64,000 bases of DNA from Nocardia asteroides (lineage in GTDB: Bacteria; Actinomycetota; Actinomycetes; Mycobacteriales; Mycobacteriaceae). Of this stretch, positions 47,054 to 55,186 are shown piece after piece. A program made the position numbers and the translations under genes. Numbering within the stretch: position 1 is the stretch's first letter; every line of letters begins with the position of its first letter. The stretch spans positions 1,860,001 through 1,924,000 of the forward strand of contig CP082844.1 in NCBI GenBank assembly GCA_019930625.1, in the 5' to 3' direction. The notes below the pieces were generated by a model, which was given only the letters and a program-made list of their open reading frames with translations, searched no databases and was not told the origin of the DNA.

Positions 47054-48583
47054 ATGAGCGTTCCGGTCGTGATCGTCGGCGCCGGGCCGACCGGGATCAC
47101 CGCGGCTGTCCTGCTCGCCCGATACGGTGTCGAGTCGCTGGTGCTGGAACGGTGGGAAGGCATCTACCCGCAACCGCGCGCGGTTCACCTGGACGGGGAG
47201 ATCCGCAGGGTCTTGGCGAGGATGGGCGTCGAGGAGGCATTCGACGCCATCTCAAGGCCCGCACTCGGCCTGCGCCTGCTCGACCGGAACCTGCGGGTGA
47301 TGGCCGAATTCCATCGCGATCCGGCGGGCAGCCGCAACGGTTACCCGGACGCGAACATGTTCGACCAACCGGAGCTGGAGGGGATACTGCGGGCCGCCGC
47401 GCGTCGCCACCCGGCGGTGACTGTTCGAGGCGATGTCGAAGTCACCGCGGTGACCGTGGAAACCGACGGCGTCCGAGTCGAGTTCACCGATCGGACCACC
47501 GGCGCGACGGCGCCGGTTCACGCACGGTACGTATTGGGCTGCGACGGCGCCAACAGCGTGGTCCGCGCCGCCATCGGCGCCGAGATGCGGGATCTGAGTT
47601 TCGAGCAACGGTGGCTGGTCGTCGACGTGGCCACCACGGTCGAACTCGGCGCGTGGGACGGCGTACATCAGGTGTGCGATCCGGTCCGCGCCGCGACCTA
47701 CATGCGCATCGGAAAGGCACGCCACCGTTGGGAGTTCCGGCTGCGTCCCGGTGAGACAGCGGCCCACTACGGCGAGATCGGTCGGATACACGCCCTGATC
47801 CGACCGTGGACCGGTGACGTTCCGATCGAGGAACTCCAGTTGCTCCGAGTGGCCGAGTACACCTTCCGCGCCCAGCTCGCCGACCGCTGGCGGGCGGGAC
47901 CGGTCTTCCTGCTGGGCGACGCGGCTCATCTCACGCCACCCTTCATCGGTCAGGGCATGGGCGCCGGACTGCGCGACGCGGCCAACCTCACCTGGAAGCT
48001 GGCCGGAGTGCTCGCCGGAGACCTGCCCGAGCAGGTGCTGGACTCCTACGAGACCGAACGAAAACCGCACACCCGGACGATGATCCGGCTGGCCAAGGTC
48101 ACCGGGATGGCCATGACCGACGGCGGTGAACTGGGCAACCTGGTGCGCCGACTCCTCGCTCCGCAACTGCGTCGCCTGCCTGGCTTCCACGCTCTGGTCG
48201 CCAGCGGGGAGACGCCGCCGCTGCGCCGATCCGAGCTCGTCACGCGGCCGCGTCTGGGTCGTGGCCGGGCGGGGCATTTGATTCCCAATGTGGTCCTGGA
48301 CGACGGCCGTCGCTACGACGATGTGGCCGCGGGCCGCTATACGATCGTCACCACGATTCAGCCGTCGTCTTTGCAGCGCACCCGGATCATCGAACGCGGC
48401 GCGGCAGTGGTGGTCGCGAGTCCCGGAAGCGAACTGCGGCGCTGGCTGCGCCGAGGCGGTACCCGTGCCGCGCTCGTCCGGCCCGACGGCGCTGTCCAGT
48501 GCTGCGCCATGGACTTGGAGGCGCTCTGCGCAGTCATGCCTCGATTCGGCCCTGGTTCGCGCCATAGAGGTGAACGTGAATGA
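47054..48583 (+). CDS. FAD-dependent aromatic monooxygenase, MhpA-like
   Basis: The 509-residue flavoprotein has the Rossmann motif VVIVGAGPTGITAAVLLARY, the DG motif in VLGCDGANSVVRAAIG, and the FAD ribityl motif FLLGDAAHLTPPFIGQGMGA. It resembles 3-(3-hydroxyphenyl)propionate hydroxylases and related class A monooxygenases that hydroxylate phenolic rings. It lies 93 bp downstream of the FAH gene, so it is probably in the same TetR-controlled unit. It would make the catechol that the dioxygenase cleaves. Confidence 0.9.
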   Translation: MSVPVVIVGAGPTGITAAVLLARYGVESLVLERWEGIYPQPRAVHLDGEIRRVLARMGVEEAFDAISRPALGLRLLDRNLRVMAEFHRDPAGSRNGYPDANMFDQPELEGILRAAARRHPAVTVRGDVEVTAVTVETDGVRVEFTDRTTGATAPVHARYVLGCDGANSVVRAAIGAEMRDLSFEQRWLVVDVATTVELGAWDGVHQVCDPVRAATYMRIGKARHRWEFRLRPGETAAHYGEIGRIHALIRPWTGDVPIEELQLLRVAEYTFRAQLADRWRAGPVFLLGDAAHLTPPFIGQGMGAGLRDAANLTWKLAGVLAGDLPEQVLDSYETERKPHTRTMIRLAKVTGMAMTDGGELGNLVRRLLAPQLRRLPGFHALVASGETPPLRRSELVTRPRLGRGRAGHLIPNVVLDDGRRYDDVAAGRYTIVTTIQPSSLQRTRIIERGAAVVVASPGSELRRWLRRGGTRAALVRPDGAVQCCAMDLEALCAVMPRFGPGSRHRGERE

Positions 48584-48718
48584 CTGACGTCTGGATCATG
48601 GCTGACGAAATATTCATTCCGAGATCTCGAGGCAGATCGACGGAACGCCGTGTTCGATCCGGGACTCCCGGCTCGAGTCCCCTGGGCGGGCTCTCGGCAG
48701 CACAGTAGGGTGGAAACC

Positions 48719-48826
48719 ATGAAAATTCTCCTCACCGCCGGTGTGGTGGTTCTGGTCCTCTTCGGCATCTCCAAGCTGCGCCGGCGTGGCGACGCGGACA
48801 TGTGGCACGAGGTGACCACCCGCTGA
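48719..48826 (+). CDS. DLW-39-family small membrane protein
   Basis: The 35-residue product has one hydrophobic segment (MKILLTAGVVVLVLFGISKL) followed by RRRGDADMWHEVTTR. This ending is the DLW-39 signature D-L-W-x-E-x-T, with DMW here. Such proteins lie near the gyrA-linked tRNA genes in many actinobacteria, so the location supports the call. GTAGGGTGG is the ribosome-binding region. It ends 6 bp before a tRNA-Ala. Function is unknown. Confidence 0.75.
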   Translation: MKILLTAGVVVLVLFGISKLRRRGDADMWHEVTTR

Positions 48827-48832
48827 TCCCCC

Positions 48833-48905
48833 GGGGCCTTAGCTCAATTGGCAGAGCACTGCCTTTGCAAGGCAGGGGTTAGGGGTTCGATTCCCCTAGG
48901 CTCCA
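48833..48905 (+). tRNA. alaT: tRNA-Ala(TGC), second copy
   Basis: The 73-nt gene is identical to 41607-41679. It has the acceptor stem GGGGCCT/AGGCTCC with a G-T pair and anticodon TGC in the loop TTTGCAA. With the DLW-39 gene beside it, this is probably the ancestral alaT of the gyrA-ileT-alaT order. Confidence 0.97.
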
Positions 48906-48981
48906 CTGGAACGCTGCTTGATTACCGGTTCGGGATGTAAGCGGCAAGTGCGCTACCCGAAAACCGAATCAGCTGAAATTT

Positions 48982-48999
48982 TGTGTCCAATTGGACACA
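48982..48999. promoter_or_regulatory. 18-bp perfect palindrome upstream of the second parA-like gene
   Basis: TGTGTCCAATTGGACACA is a perfect palindrome with no spacer, 112 bp before the ParA-like start. A degenerate relative (TGTGCCAAACTGGC) lies at about 49059-49072. It may be an operator or centromere-like site of the following gene pair. Confidence 0.7.
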
Positions 49000-49111
49000 G
49001 AGCGGTGACGCCACAGTCGCTACCAGGCCGGGCAATCAGACGAAATCAGACGTTTCTGTGCCAAACTGGCCTCGCACAGTAATGCACTCCTCACCCTCCG
49101 GAGGACCGTCT

Positions 49112-49837
49112 ATGACGAATTCTGTTGCGCCACTCGAATTGCCCGAACCCCTCGTCATCACGCTGGGGAATCTGAAGGGCGGTGTCGGCAAAACGACATC
49201 AGCGTTCTTCTTGGCGAGCTACTTCGCTTCGGTTCACGAACTGCGGGTGCTGGTGATCGACGCCGACCCGCTCAGCCAGACCGGATACTCCTGGTACCGC
49301 AGGCTGGTCAAGGGGGGCATCGAGGTGCCGTTCGACCTGGTTGCGTTCCCTTCCCGGCATGTCGACGACTGCATCACCGACAATGCCGCCGATTTCGACG
49401 TCATCATCGTGGACGCCGGGGGTGAGTCCGCCGAGATCTTCAAGGCCGCGATACCGAAAAGCGATGAGCTCTTGTTGTTGACGAGTGTGAGCCCATCCGA
49501 AGTCAAACGAGTGCCGAGTACATTCAAGGCCGCCGAGGAGGCGGCGGCGGGCAGTGACCGTGAAATCCGGGTGCGGGTGCTGATGACCAAAGTTCCGGTG
49601 ATCATGAAGAAAGGCGTGAACGTCTCCACCGAATACCGGGCGCAGCGGGGGCACCTGGAGAGCGCGGGCTACGACGTATTCAACTCCTATTTGAGCGCTT
49701 GGAAATGGTATCGGGAGGCGGCCGATGGGGAGGTCGGTGAGGGCGCCGAGAATCCGATCGAGAATTTGGGGGAGTACCAGCAGGTGGGCGACGAGCTGGT
49801 GCGCTCGTACCGGGCACTGATGGAGGTGCCGGCCTGA
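49112..49837 (+). CDS. Second ParA-family ATPase
   Basis: The 241-residue protein has the deviant Walker A motif [18 protein letters not shown], the A' motif VLVIDADPLSQTGYSW and the Walker B region FDVIIVDAGGE. It is shorter than the chromosomal ParA, with no N-terminal extension, and resembles plasmid or integrative-element partition ATPases. GGAGG lies 9 nt before the ATG. Its stop overlaps the next gene start by one base (TGATG). Its relation to chromosome segregation is unknown. Confidence 0.88.
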   Translation: MTNSVAPLELPEPLVITLGNLKGGVGKTTSAFFLASYFASVHELRVLVIDADPLSQTGYSWYRRLVKGGIEVPFDLVAFPSRHVDDCITDNAADFDVIIVDAGGESAEIFKAAIPKSDELLLLTSVSPSEVKRVPSTFKAAEEAAAGSDREIRVRVLMTKVPVIMKKGVNVSTEYRAQRGHLESAGYDVFNSYLSAWKWYREAADGEVGEGAENPIENLGEYQQVGDELVRSYRALMEVPA

Positions 49838-50628
49838 TGCCTCCACAACGCAGGAAAGCCTCTATCGGCGGCGCCAACCCGCTCTCCGACGGCGCCGAGC
49901 ACACGCCACCGGTCTCGCCGCTGCGCGATGCCGAATGGCGGCGGTCGAAGCCGGCCGTGAGCCCGAACGTCTTGACCATGCCGGTCCCCGATGCGGGCGA
50001 CGGGCCGCTGAGCGACCGCGAGCGGGCACAGTTGACGGTGTGCGAGTCGTCGATCGATACGCTGCGCATCGCATTCTGGGCGGCAGGGCGCGCACTGCAG
50101 ATCGTGCGTGACGGCCGGCTCTATCGCGACAGCCACGAGACGTTCGACGAGTACGTGGAACAGCGCTGGGATATGCAACGGTCCTACGCCCACAAGCTGA
50201 TTCGCGCCTGGCCGCTGGCCGCTCGGTTGCATCCGATAGCGCCCGCGATCAACGAGGGACAAGTTCGCGAATTGCTACCGGTGGTGGCCGAGTACGGCGA
50301 AGACGCGGCGGTCACCGTGTACACCACCGTGGCCGCGGGCGCCGATGTCAAGGTCACCGCGGGAAAGCTGCGGCAAGCGGTCGCACTGCTTCCCGAACGC
50401 TATGACGAGCAAGAGGTGGTGGAGCGGCTGCGGGCGTGGTTGCGCGGTGAGTTGCCGGACGGCCAGAACGACCGCGCGGCAGACATCTTCACCGCCATGG
50501 AGTCTCGGCTCGCCGCGCTGACCAGACGAGTCGTCAAGGGCTCGAGCGGCGACCCCCGCGCCGCACGGGAATTCGCCGCGAAGCTCAGGACGATCGCGAA
50601 GCAGATCGAGGAACAGATCATTGTGTGA
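49837..50628 (+). CDS. ParB-like partner of the second ParA
   Basis: The 263-residue protein has a basic, disordered N-terminus and a helical core with TFDEYVEQRWDMQRSYAHKL, then INEGQVRELLPVVAEYGEDA, which resembles the helix-turn-helix part of ParB/KorB-like proteins. The C-terminus is helical (REFAAKLRTIAKQIEEQ) and could dimerise. No ParB nucleotide-binding box is present. The overlap with the ParA gene and the upstream palindrome support a partition-like module, but the family call is moderate. Confidence 0.6.
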   Translation: MPPQRRKASIGGANPLSDGAEHTPPVSPLRDAEWRRSKPAVSPNVLTMPVPDAGDGPLSDRERAQLTVCESSIDTLRIAFWAAGRALQIVRDGRLYRDSHETFDEYVEQRWDMQRSYAHKLIRAWPLAARLHPIAPAINEGQVRELLPVVAEYGEDAAVTVYTTVAAGADVKVTAGKLRQAVALLPERYDEQEVVERLRAWLRGELPDGQNDRAADIFTAMESRLAALTRRVVKGSSGDPRAAREFAAKLRTIAKQIEEQIIV

Positions 50629-50960
50629 TGCCGGTGAACCAGCGGTGGCCCCGCAGCGGGACGGATTCCCCTGTGGGGCCATTGCGTCGTGGCACAGAAT
50701 TCCGGGAAGGGAAAGTTCATATTCACGAATGCACGGTATGAACGAGTTATTGTTTCGTTATGAATTTATGGCGTGTTGTGCTTTGCGTGTTGTGCATGAT
50801 GCCGAAAGGTGAATGCTCGGATCGGATCCGCTGGGACTGAAGAAGCACCGTGATGGTTTTCGAATCAATTCGAGGTCTTCGGTGAAGCCAATCGCGCCGC
50901 GAATCGCGGCGTCGTACGGCTCTCCGGAGAACGGCGATATGAGCATCGGAGGACCGCATC
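50629..50960 (+). other. AT-richer region upstream of the NlpC/P60 gene
   Basis: No gene is evident in these 332 bp. The stretch 50735-50810 is AT-rich for this genome and contains the direct repeat GCGTGTTGTG twice, five bases apart (about 50771-50795). It probably holds the promoter of the NlpC/P60 gene, whose GGAGGA lies 8 nt before 50961. Confidence 0.5.
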
Positions 50961-51806
50961 ATGGCATCAAAGACCGACGTCCGATATACCCGCTACCTGC
51001 GACGTGCTGTTTACTGGGTACTCGCCGCCGGGGCGGCCGTACTGCTGGGCATGTTGTTCAACGCCGCGGAGGCATCCGCACAGCCGGTAACCATCCCGGG
51101 CGTGGGAACGATCGAGCTTCCCGCCGAAATTCCGCTTCCCGAAGCGCCAGAAGAATTGCTGCGGCACAACGCAATACTTCCGGTCACCGATACGCCGGTG
51201 AAGGCCGCGATCTCGGAAATAGAGCACACTGCCGCTATGACGGTCCCGGAAATCGAGATCGCGCCCGCGACTCTCGGCCCGGCGGTCGAATTCCCGGTCT
51301 CGGTGGTCGTTCCCGTGATCGAGCTGCATATGCCGACGGTCCTTCCGGCGATCGAAATTCCGCTGCTGGGCGTACTGCCGGAAATCGAGCTGCCCTTCCT
51401 CGCCGGGTTCCCGGAGATCATGCCCAGGGCGCCTACCCCGCCCGCGACGGTGGTACCGCAGAAGAGCGCCGGCGAGATGGCAGTCGACGCGGCGCTGACC
51501 AAACTCGGCTCGGACTACAGCTACGGCGCGGTCGGCCCCGACTCCTTCGATTGCTCGGGACTGGTGCAGTGGTCCTACGAGCAGGCCGGTATAGACCTGC
51601 CACGCACCAGCTACGACCAGCTCGCCGCCGGAACGCCGGTGCCGCTCGAAGACCTGCGGCCAGGCGATATGGTCTCCTACTACGGTGGAAGCCACTCCGC
51701 CCTCTACGCCGGCGACGGCAAAGTCATCCACGCGTCCACCTACGGCATAGGGGTGACCACCTCCCCCCTCTCCTCGATGCCGGTAACCGGCGCCCGCCGA
51801 TTCTGA
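50961..51806 (+). CDS. Secreted NlpC/P60 endopeptidase
   Basis: NlpC/P60 enzymes cut peptidoglycan stem peptides. The 281-residue protein has a signal or anchor segment (AVYWVLAAGAAVLLGMLFNA, about residues 16-35) and a long linker of PEIEIP- and LPAIEIPL-type repeats. The catalytic domain has Cys198 in DSFDCSGLVQWSY and His245 in GGSHSALYAGDG. The domain is short and at the very C-terminus, as in RipD/RipC-type proteins. The repeated proline-rich linker probably spans the cell wall. Confidence 0.92.
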   Translation: MASKTDVRYTRYLRRAVYWVLAAGAAVLLGMLFNAAEASAQPVTIPGVGTIELPAEIPLPEAPEELLRHNAILPVTDTPVKAAISEIEHTAAMTVPEIEIAPATLGPAVEFPVSVVVPVIELHMPTVLPAIEIPLLGVLPEIELPFLAGFPEIMPRAPTPPATVVPQKSAGEMAVDAALTKLGSDYSYGAVGPDSFDCSGLVQWSYEQAGIDLPRTSYDQLAAGTPVPLEDLRPGDMVSYYGGSHSALYAGDGKVIHASTYGIGVTTSPLSSMPVTGARRF

Positions 51807-51829
51807 GACCAATCACCCGACTCAGGCCA

Positions 51830-52387
51830 TCACCGGTTCAGCAGCGACAAGCAAGCGGCCCCAGCCAAGCTCACCATCGCTGCCAGCAGCCACCCGATGG
51901 CGAGGTTCGCGTATCTGAACTTTCGACGAGCCACCGCGGCGTTTTCCCAGACCTGCTCGGCCAGCTGATCGATGAGCGCATCGGGATCGCCGGTCAACTC
52001 GGCGAGCGCGCGTACGTAGCGATCCCGTGTGAATCCATAGTGCGAGGTAGCGTGATTGAAGTACAACAGGTTCGCCGTCGACCCACGGCTACCGAACTTC
52101 GGCCACAGCGCGCAGCCAGCGCAGATGCCGGCCCCCGCTACGCAACCCGCGCACACGCCCGCGCAGACCCACAACACGGCTCCTGCTTTGGTCGTAGACG
52201 CTCGAAGCAGCACGAAAAGCACCTCTCCCAGCACGCCCGCGGTAGCCAGCGCGGCGACAGATTTGGTCTCGGCATGCTTGACCAAGCCGATGACCAGCTC
52301 CAGGGCTCGCCAGGCAGCGTGAATGCGCTGATTGTCCCGGCCGACCAAGTGGGGCATCCTTCGCCAGTGCCGCGCGGTCCAGCTCAT
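51830..52387 (-). CDS. DUF5706 (Pycsar effector-like) membrane protein
   Basis: The 185-residue protein has a first helix with KHAETKSVAALATAGVLGEV, a Cys/Gly-rich hydrophobic pair (AVLWVCAGVCAGCVAGAGIC), a soluble helical part (LLYFNHATSHYGFTRDRYVR, ALAELTGDPDALIDQLAEQV) and a last membrane segment. This layout matches the membrane effectors (PycTM) of Pycsar anti-phage systems, which damage the membrane when a cyclic nucleotide is made. No cyclase gene is visible next to it. It overlaps an upstream small gene by 4 nt. The function here is inferred. Confidence 0.7.
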   Translation of the reverse strand: MSWTARHWRRMPHLVGRDNQRIHAAWRALELVIGLVKHAETKSVAALATAGVLGEVLFVLLRASTTKAGAVLWVCAGVCAGCVAGAGICAGCALWPKFGSRGSTANLLYFNHATSHYGFTRDRYVRALAELTGDPDALIDQLAEQVWENAAVARRKFRYANLAIGWLLAAMVSLAGAACLSLLNR

Positions 52388-52662
52388 CCGGCAATCCCCC
52401 TCTTCCGCAGACGGTTCGCCAGTGTGGTGATCCGGTCGCGCCGGTCGATCTCACGCTGCGCCCGATCGTCCCGATCCGCCTCGTTGATCTTCTCGAGCTC
52501 GTTGTGCAGCCACCTTTCCGTGCGACGAGTATCGAGATCTTTCGCGGCGATGTCCTGACTTTCGCGCTTGCTCACGTACCGCTCATGCAGATTCGTTCCG
52601 GCCTGTGTCCGGCGGTAAACGCGTTCGTCATAGGCAGTCCTGCCGCTCAGCACCTTGGCCAA
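52384..52662 (-). CDS. Small charged coiled-coil protein coupled to the DUF5706 gene
   Basis: The 92-residue product is highly charged (VYRRTQAGTNLHERYVSKRE, TERWLHNELEKINEADRDDR) and looks helical. It starts at a TTG (52662) or an internal GTG (about 52653), and no strong ribosome-binding site is seen, so it may be a fragment of a longer ancestral gene. The stop overlaps the DUF5706 start by ATGA. No family is recognised and no nucleotide-cyclase motif is present. The 265 bp upstream hold no clear gene. Confidence 0.5.
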   Translation of the reverse strand: MAKVLSGRTAYDERVYRRTQAGTNLHERYVSKRESQDIAAKDLDTRRTERWLHNELEKINEADRDDRAQREIDRRDRITTLANRLRKRGIAG

Positions 52663-52927
52663 GGCAGGCAGAGCTGGTCGCCCACCCGGCAGACGAGTGC
52701 CTCATGAGCGCTCGGCTCGAGCAGTTCACCGATTTCCCGCGAACGCCTGTGAAATTTGCGTTTGCGTACGTCGTCGAGGTTGCGTTGCGCGACGATCGGA
52801 AAACGGCGGCTTCGGTTCGGCCAGGCTCTGGACCTCGGGCTCTAGCGAATTTCGTATTTCCGGGGTGGAAAGGTCCGGAATCGGGGGAGGCCGGTCAGGT
52901 CGGCGACCGCATGGCCGCGGCCTAGGC

Positions 52928-53632
52928 CTACTGCCTGAGGGGACCGTGCCGGTCCAGGTGCAAGTAGGTGTAACCGGTGACGAGCAGGCACACGACGGTC
53001 GCGGTGATCAGCATGGCCCAGCCTGCGACCAGCAGGCTCAGCAAGCCGCCGATCAGCGCGCCGAGCGCGAAGCTCGCGTAGAGCAGGAAATACCCGAGCC
53101 AGTCCGCGTAGTCGCCGCCACTGATATGGCGTTCGATGCCTTGGCCCAGCTTGACCAGTGTCCCCGTGACATAACTCAGCGGCACCGACACCTCGCCGTT
53201 CTGCACGAACGACGTGTTGAGCGCTCCGACTCCGAAGGCGACGAACATGATCGGCAGCAGGCCGATCGGCTCGGTGGCCGTCTGGTACTCGAGTATGTCG
53301 ATGACCGAGGCGAGCGCGAGGCAGACGGTGGTGAGCAGGGTGGCTCCGTGCGGGTGGCCGGACCAGTAGCGTCTGCGGCACCACGAGGCCACTACGACAC
53401 CGGACAGGAACGAGGTCAGCAATCCGGCGGCAGCCAACGCCATGTCCGGCTCGTCATGGAAGTACCCGAGGACGGCCCGTTCGGTATTGCCCGTCATGAA
53501 GGTGACGAAGTAGCCGGCCGTGTGCATGAACGCCGCCGCACCGATCAACCCGGCGAGCGCGGCCAGCACCCAGGACAGTCTGGCCTCGGAGTCGAAAAGT
53601 GCCTGTTTACGAATTTCTTTCAGTTCCGGCAC
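52928..53632 (-). CDS. DUF1275 (YoaK) membrane protein
   Basis: The 234-residue protein has about six hydrophobic segments and the family features FVTFMTGNTERAVLG and NGEVSVPLSYVTGTLVKLGQ. DUF1275 proteins are inner-membrane proteins of unknown function. It is divergent from the SDR gene, with 236 bp between them. Its transcription may share the control region that carries the GTTAC-N5-GTAAC site. Confidence 0.9.
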   Translation of the reverse strand: MPELKEIRKQALFDSEARLSWVLAALAGLIGAAAFMHTAGYFVTFMTGNTERAVLGYFHDEPDMALAAAGLLTSFLSGVVVASWCRRRYWSGHPHGATLLTTVCLALASVIDILEYQTATEPIGLLPIMFVAFGVGALNTSFVQNGEVSVPLSYVTGTLVKLGQGIERHISGGDYADWLGYFLLYASFALGALIGGLLSLLVAGWAMLITATVVCLLVTGYTYLHLDRHGPLRQ

Positions 53633-53829
53633 GGTCGAACTCCTTCCGGTGCGGCGATGCCTCAGTGAACCAGGCCCCTGAGAGGAATACGCCCACGCAG
53701 CGCCGAGGGTTGCTCATTGATCGCCGGTACTTCGAACGCGTGCGGTCGCCGGTTGGTTCCCGCGTGGTAACCGAGTGACTTGGAAGTGCCGTCTTCCCTG
53801 GTCCGCCCCGGTGACGCAAGATCATGTCG

Positions 53830-53844
53830 GTTACGAAAAGTAAC
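53830..53844. promoter_or_regulatory. Operator-like GTTAC-N5-GTAAC upstream of the SDR gene
   Basis: Perfect 5-bp inverted arms with an AAAA-containing spacer lie 25 bp before the SDR ATG. The pattern resembles operators of HxlR-type regulators. No HxlR gene is in the window. Confidence 0.55.
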
Positions 53845-53868
53845 TGACCGAGAAAGGGATCTCCGATC

Positions 53869-54645
53869 GTGAACGCAGGAAAGACGGCCGTGGTCACCGG
53901 CGGGACGCACGGCATGGGGCTGGCCATCGTCGAGGCATTGCTCGCCGAGGGGGTCGAGGTGGTGGCGACCGGGCGCAACAAGCACACGCTCGAGCAAGCT
54001 CGGGCCAGACTGTCCGGCCGGGCTGCCCATGTCGTGCGGTCGGACGCGGTCAGCGCGACGGATATCGAGGCGCTGGGCGACCTCGTCGAACAGCGTCTCG
54101 GCAGCATCGACGCGCTGTTCGTCAACCACGGCACGGCCGAATTCCAGACACTGGAACTCGCCACCGGGGAATCGTTCGACCGCCAATTCGCCGTCAACAC
54201 CAAGGGCGCGTTCTTCACCGTTCAACGACTGGCTCCACTCCTGGTCGCGGGTGGCTCGATCGTCTTCACCACCGTCGCCAACGACGTCGTGTTTCCCGGA
54301 CTCAGCGCCTATTCCGGTTCGAAGGAAGCGCTGCGGGCGATCGCCCAGGTGCTGGCGGCCGAGTTGCTGCCGCGCCGGATCAGGGTGAACTCGGTGGCGC
54401 CGGGGTTCATCGAGACGCCGACGATGGGCGTGGTCGGGCTGACCGAGCAGCAGCGAGCCGAGTTCTTGGAACAAGGTGAGCGCAGTACGCCGTTACGGCG
54501 CAACGGAACCATCGAGGAGGTCGCGAAGGCCGCGCTGTTCCTTGCTTTCGACGCCACATTCACTACCGGAGTCGAATTTCCCGTCGACGGCGGCTGGGGG
54601 CAGGGGCTCGGGGTGACCGGGTCGGTAGCAGAGGCGGCGGCATGA
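53869..54645 (+). CDS. Short-chain dehydrogenase/reductase
   Basis: The 258-residue enzyme has the NAD(P)-binding motif VVTGGTHGMGLAIVEA, the NHG motif in LFVNHGTAEF, and the catalytic YSGSK with Lys after Tyr. Length is typical of classical SDRs. TGRNKH after the second strand favours NADPH. The gene overlaps the flavin-type oxidase gene by ATGA, so the two are coupled; the substrate is unknown. A regulatory palindrome lies at 53830-53844. Confidence 0.92.
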   Translation: MNAGKTAVVTGGTHGMGLAIVEALLAEGVEVVATGRNKHTLEQARARLSGRAAHVVRSDAVSATDIEALGDLVEQRLGSIDALFVNHGTAEFQTLELATGESFDRQFAVNTKGAFFTVQRLAPLLVAGGSIVFTTVANDVVFPGLSAYSGSKEALRAIAQVLAAELLPRRIRVNSVAPGFIETPTMGVVGLTEQQRAEFLEQGERSTPLRRNGTIEEVAKAALFLAFDATFTTGVEFPVDGGWGQGLGVTGSVAEAAA

Positions 54646-55127
54646 CGCAGAAGGTGGCGACGTTCGCGGAGATCGAGGCGGAATTCGACGCCTACGTCGG
54701 GCGCATCGTCTACGCGACCATGGTGACGGTGGACAAACGGAATCGGCCGCGCACCAGGGTGCTGATCCCCATCTGGGAAAACGTGGGCGGGCGCCCGCTC
54801 GGCTGGCTGGGGACCTATCGGACGCCGGTCAAGGAAGCTCACATCGCGAACAATCCGCATGTCAACTTCTCCTATTGGGCGCAGGGCACCAACAACTCGG
54901 TCGCGGTCGACGCGACCGCGCAGTGGGTGGATACTCCCGACATCCGGGAGCGGGTATGGGAGCTGTACCGCAAGACGAGTCCGCGCGGCGCGGGCTACGA
55001 CCTGGGACAGTTCTGGCGGTCGCCGAACGATCCCCAATTGCAGATCCTCCGCTTGGAGCCGTGGCGCATCCAGGTGATCCGCGGCATGGATCTGCGGAGC
55101 CGGATCTGGCAGGCGCCCCCCGGATAG
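54642..55127 (+). CDS. Pyridoxamine 5'-phosphate oxidase-like (FMN/F420-binding split-barrel) protein
   Basis: The 161-residue protein has the split-barrel pattern RIVYATMVTVDKRNRPRTRV, IWENVGGRPLGWLGTY, and VKEAHIANNPHVNFSYW, then a short C-terminal strand EPWRIQVIRG. Actinobacterial relatives bind FMN or F420. It overlaps the SDR gene and precedes an acyl-CoA-dehydrogenase-like gene, so the three are probably one operon. Confidence 0.85.
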   Translation: MTQKVATFAEIEAEFDAYVGRIVYATMVTVDKRNRPRTRVLIPIWENVGGRPLGWLGTYRTPVKEAHIANNPHVNFSYWAQGTNNSVAVDATAQWVDTPDIRERVWELYRKTSPRGAGYDLGQFWRSPNDPQLQILRLEPWRIQVIRGMDLRSRIWQAPPG

Positions 55128-55186
55128 CGGCGGAGACGCTCGACCGGGCCCGCCCCGAGAAGTCGCTGCTCGGTTACCGTGCTGAG

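Noticed and set aside
52655..53668. Long plus-strand frame over the DUF1275 gene
   Set aside because: It is the reverse shadow of a clear six-helix membrane protein gene.
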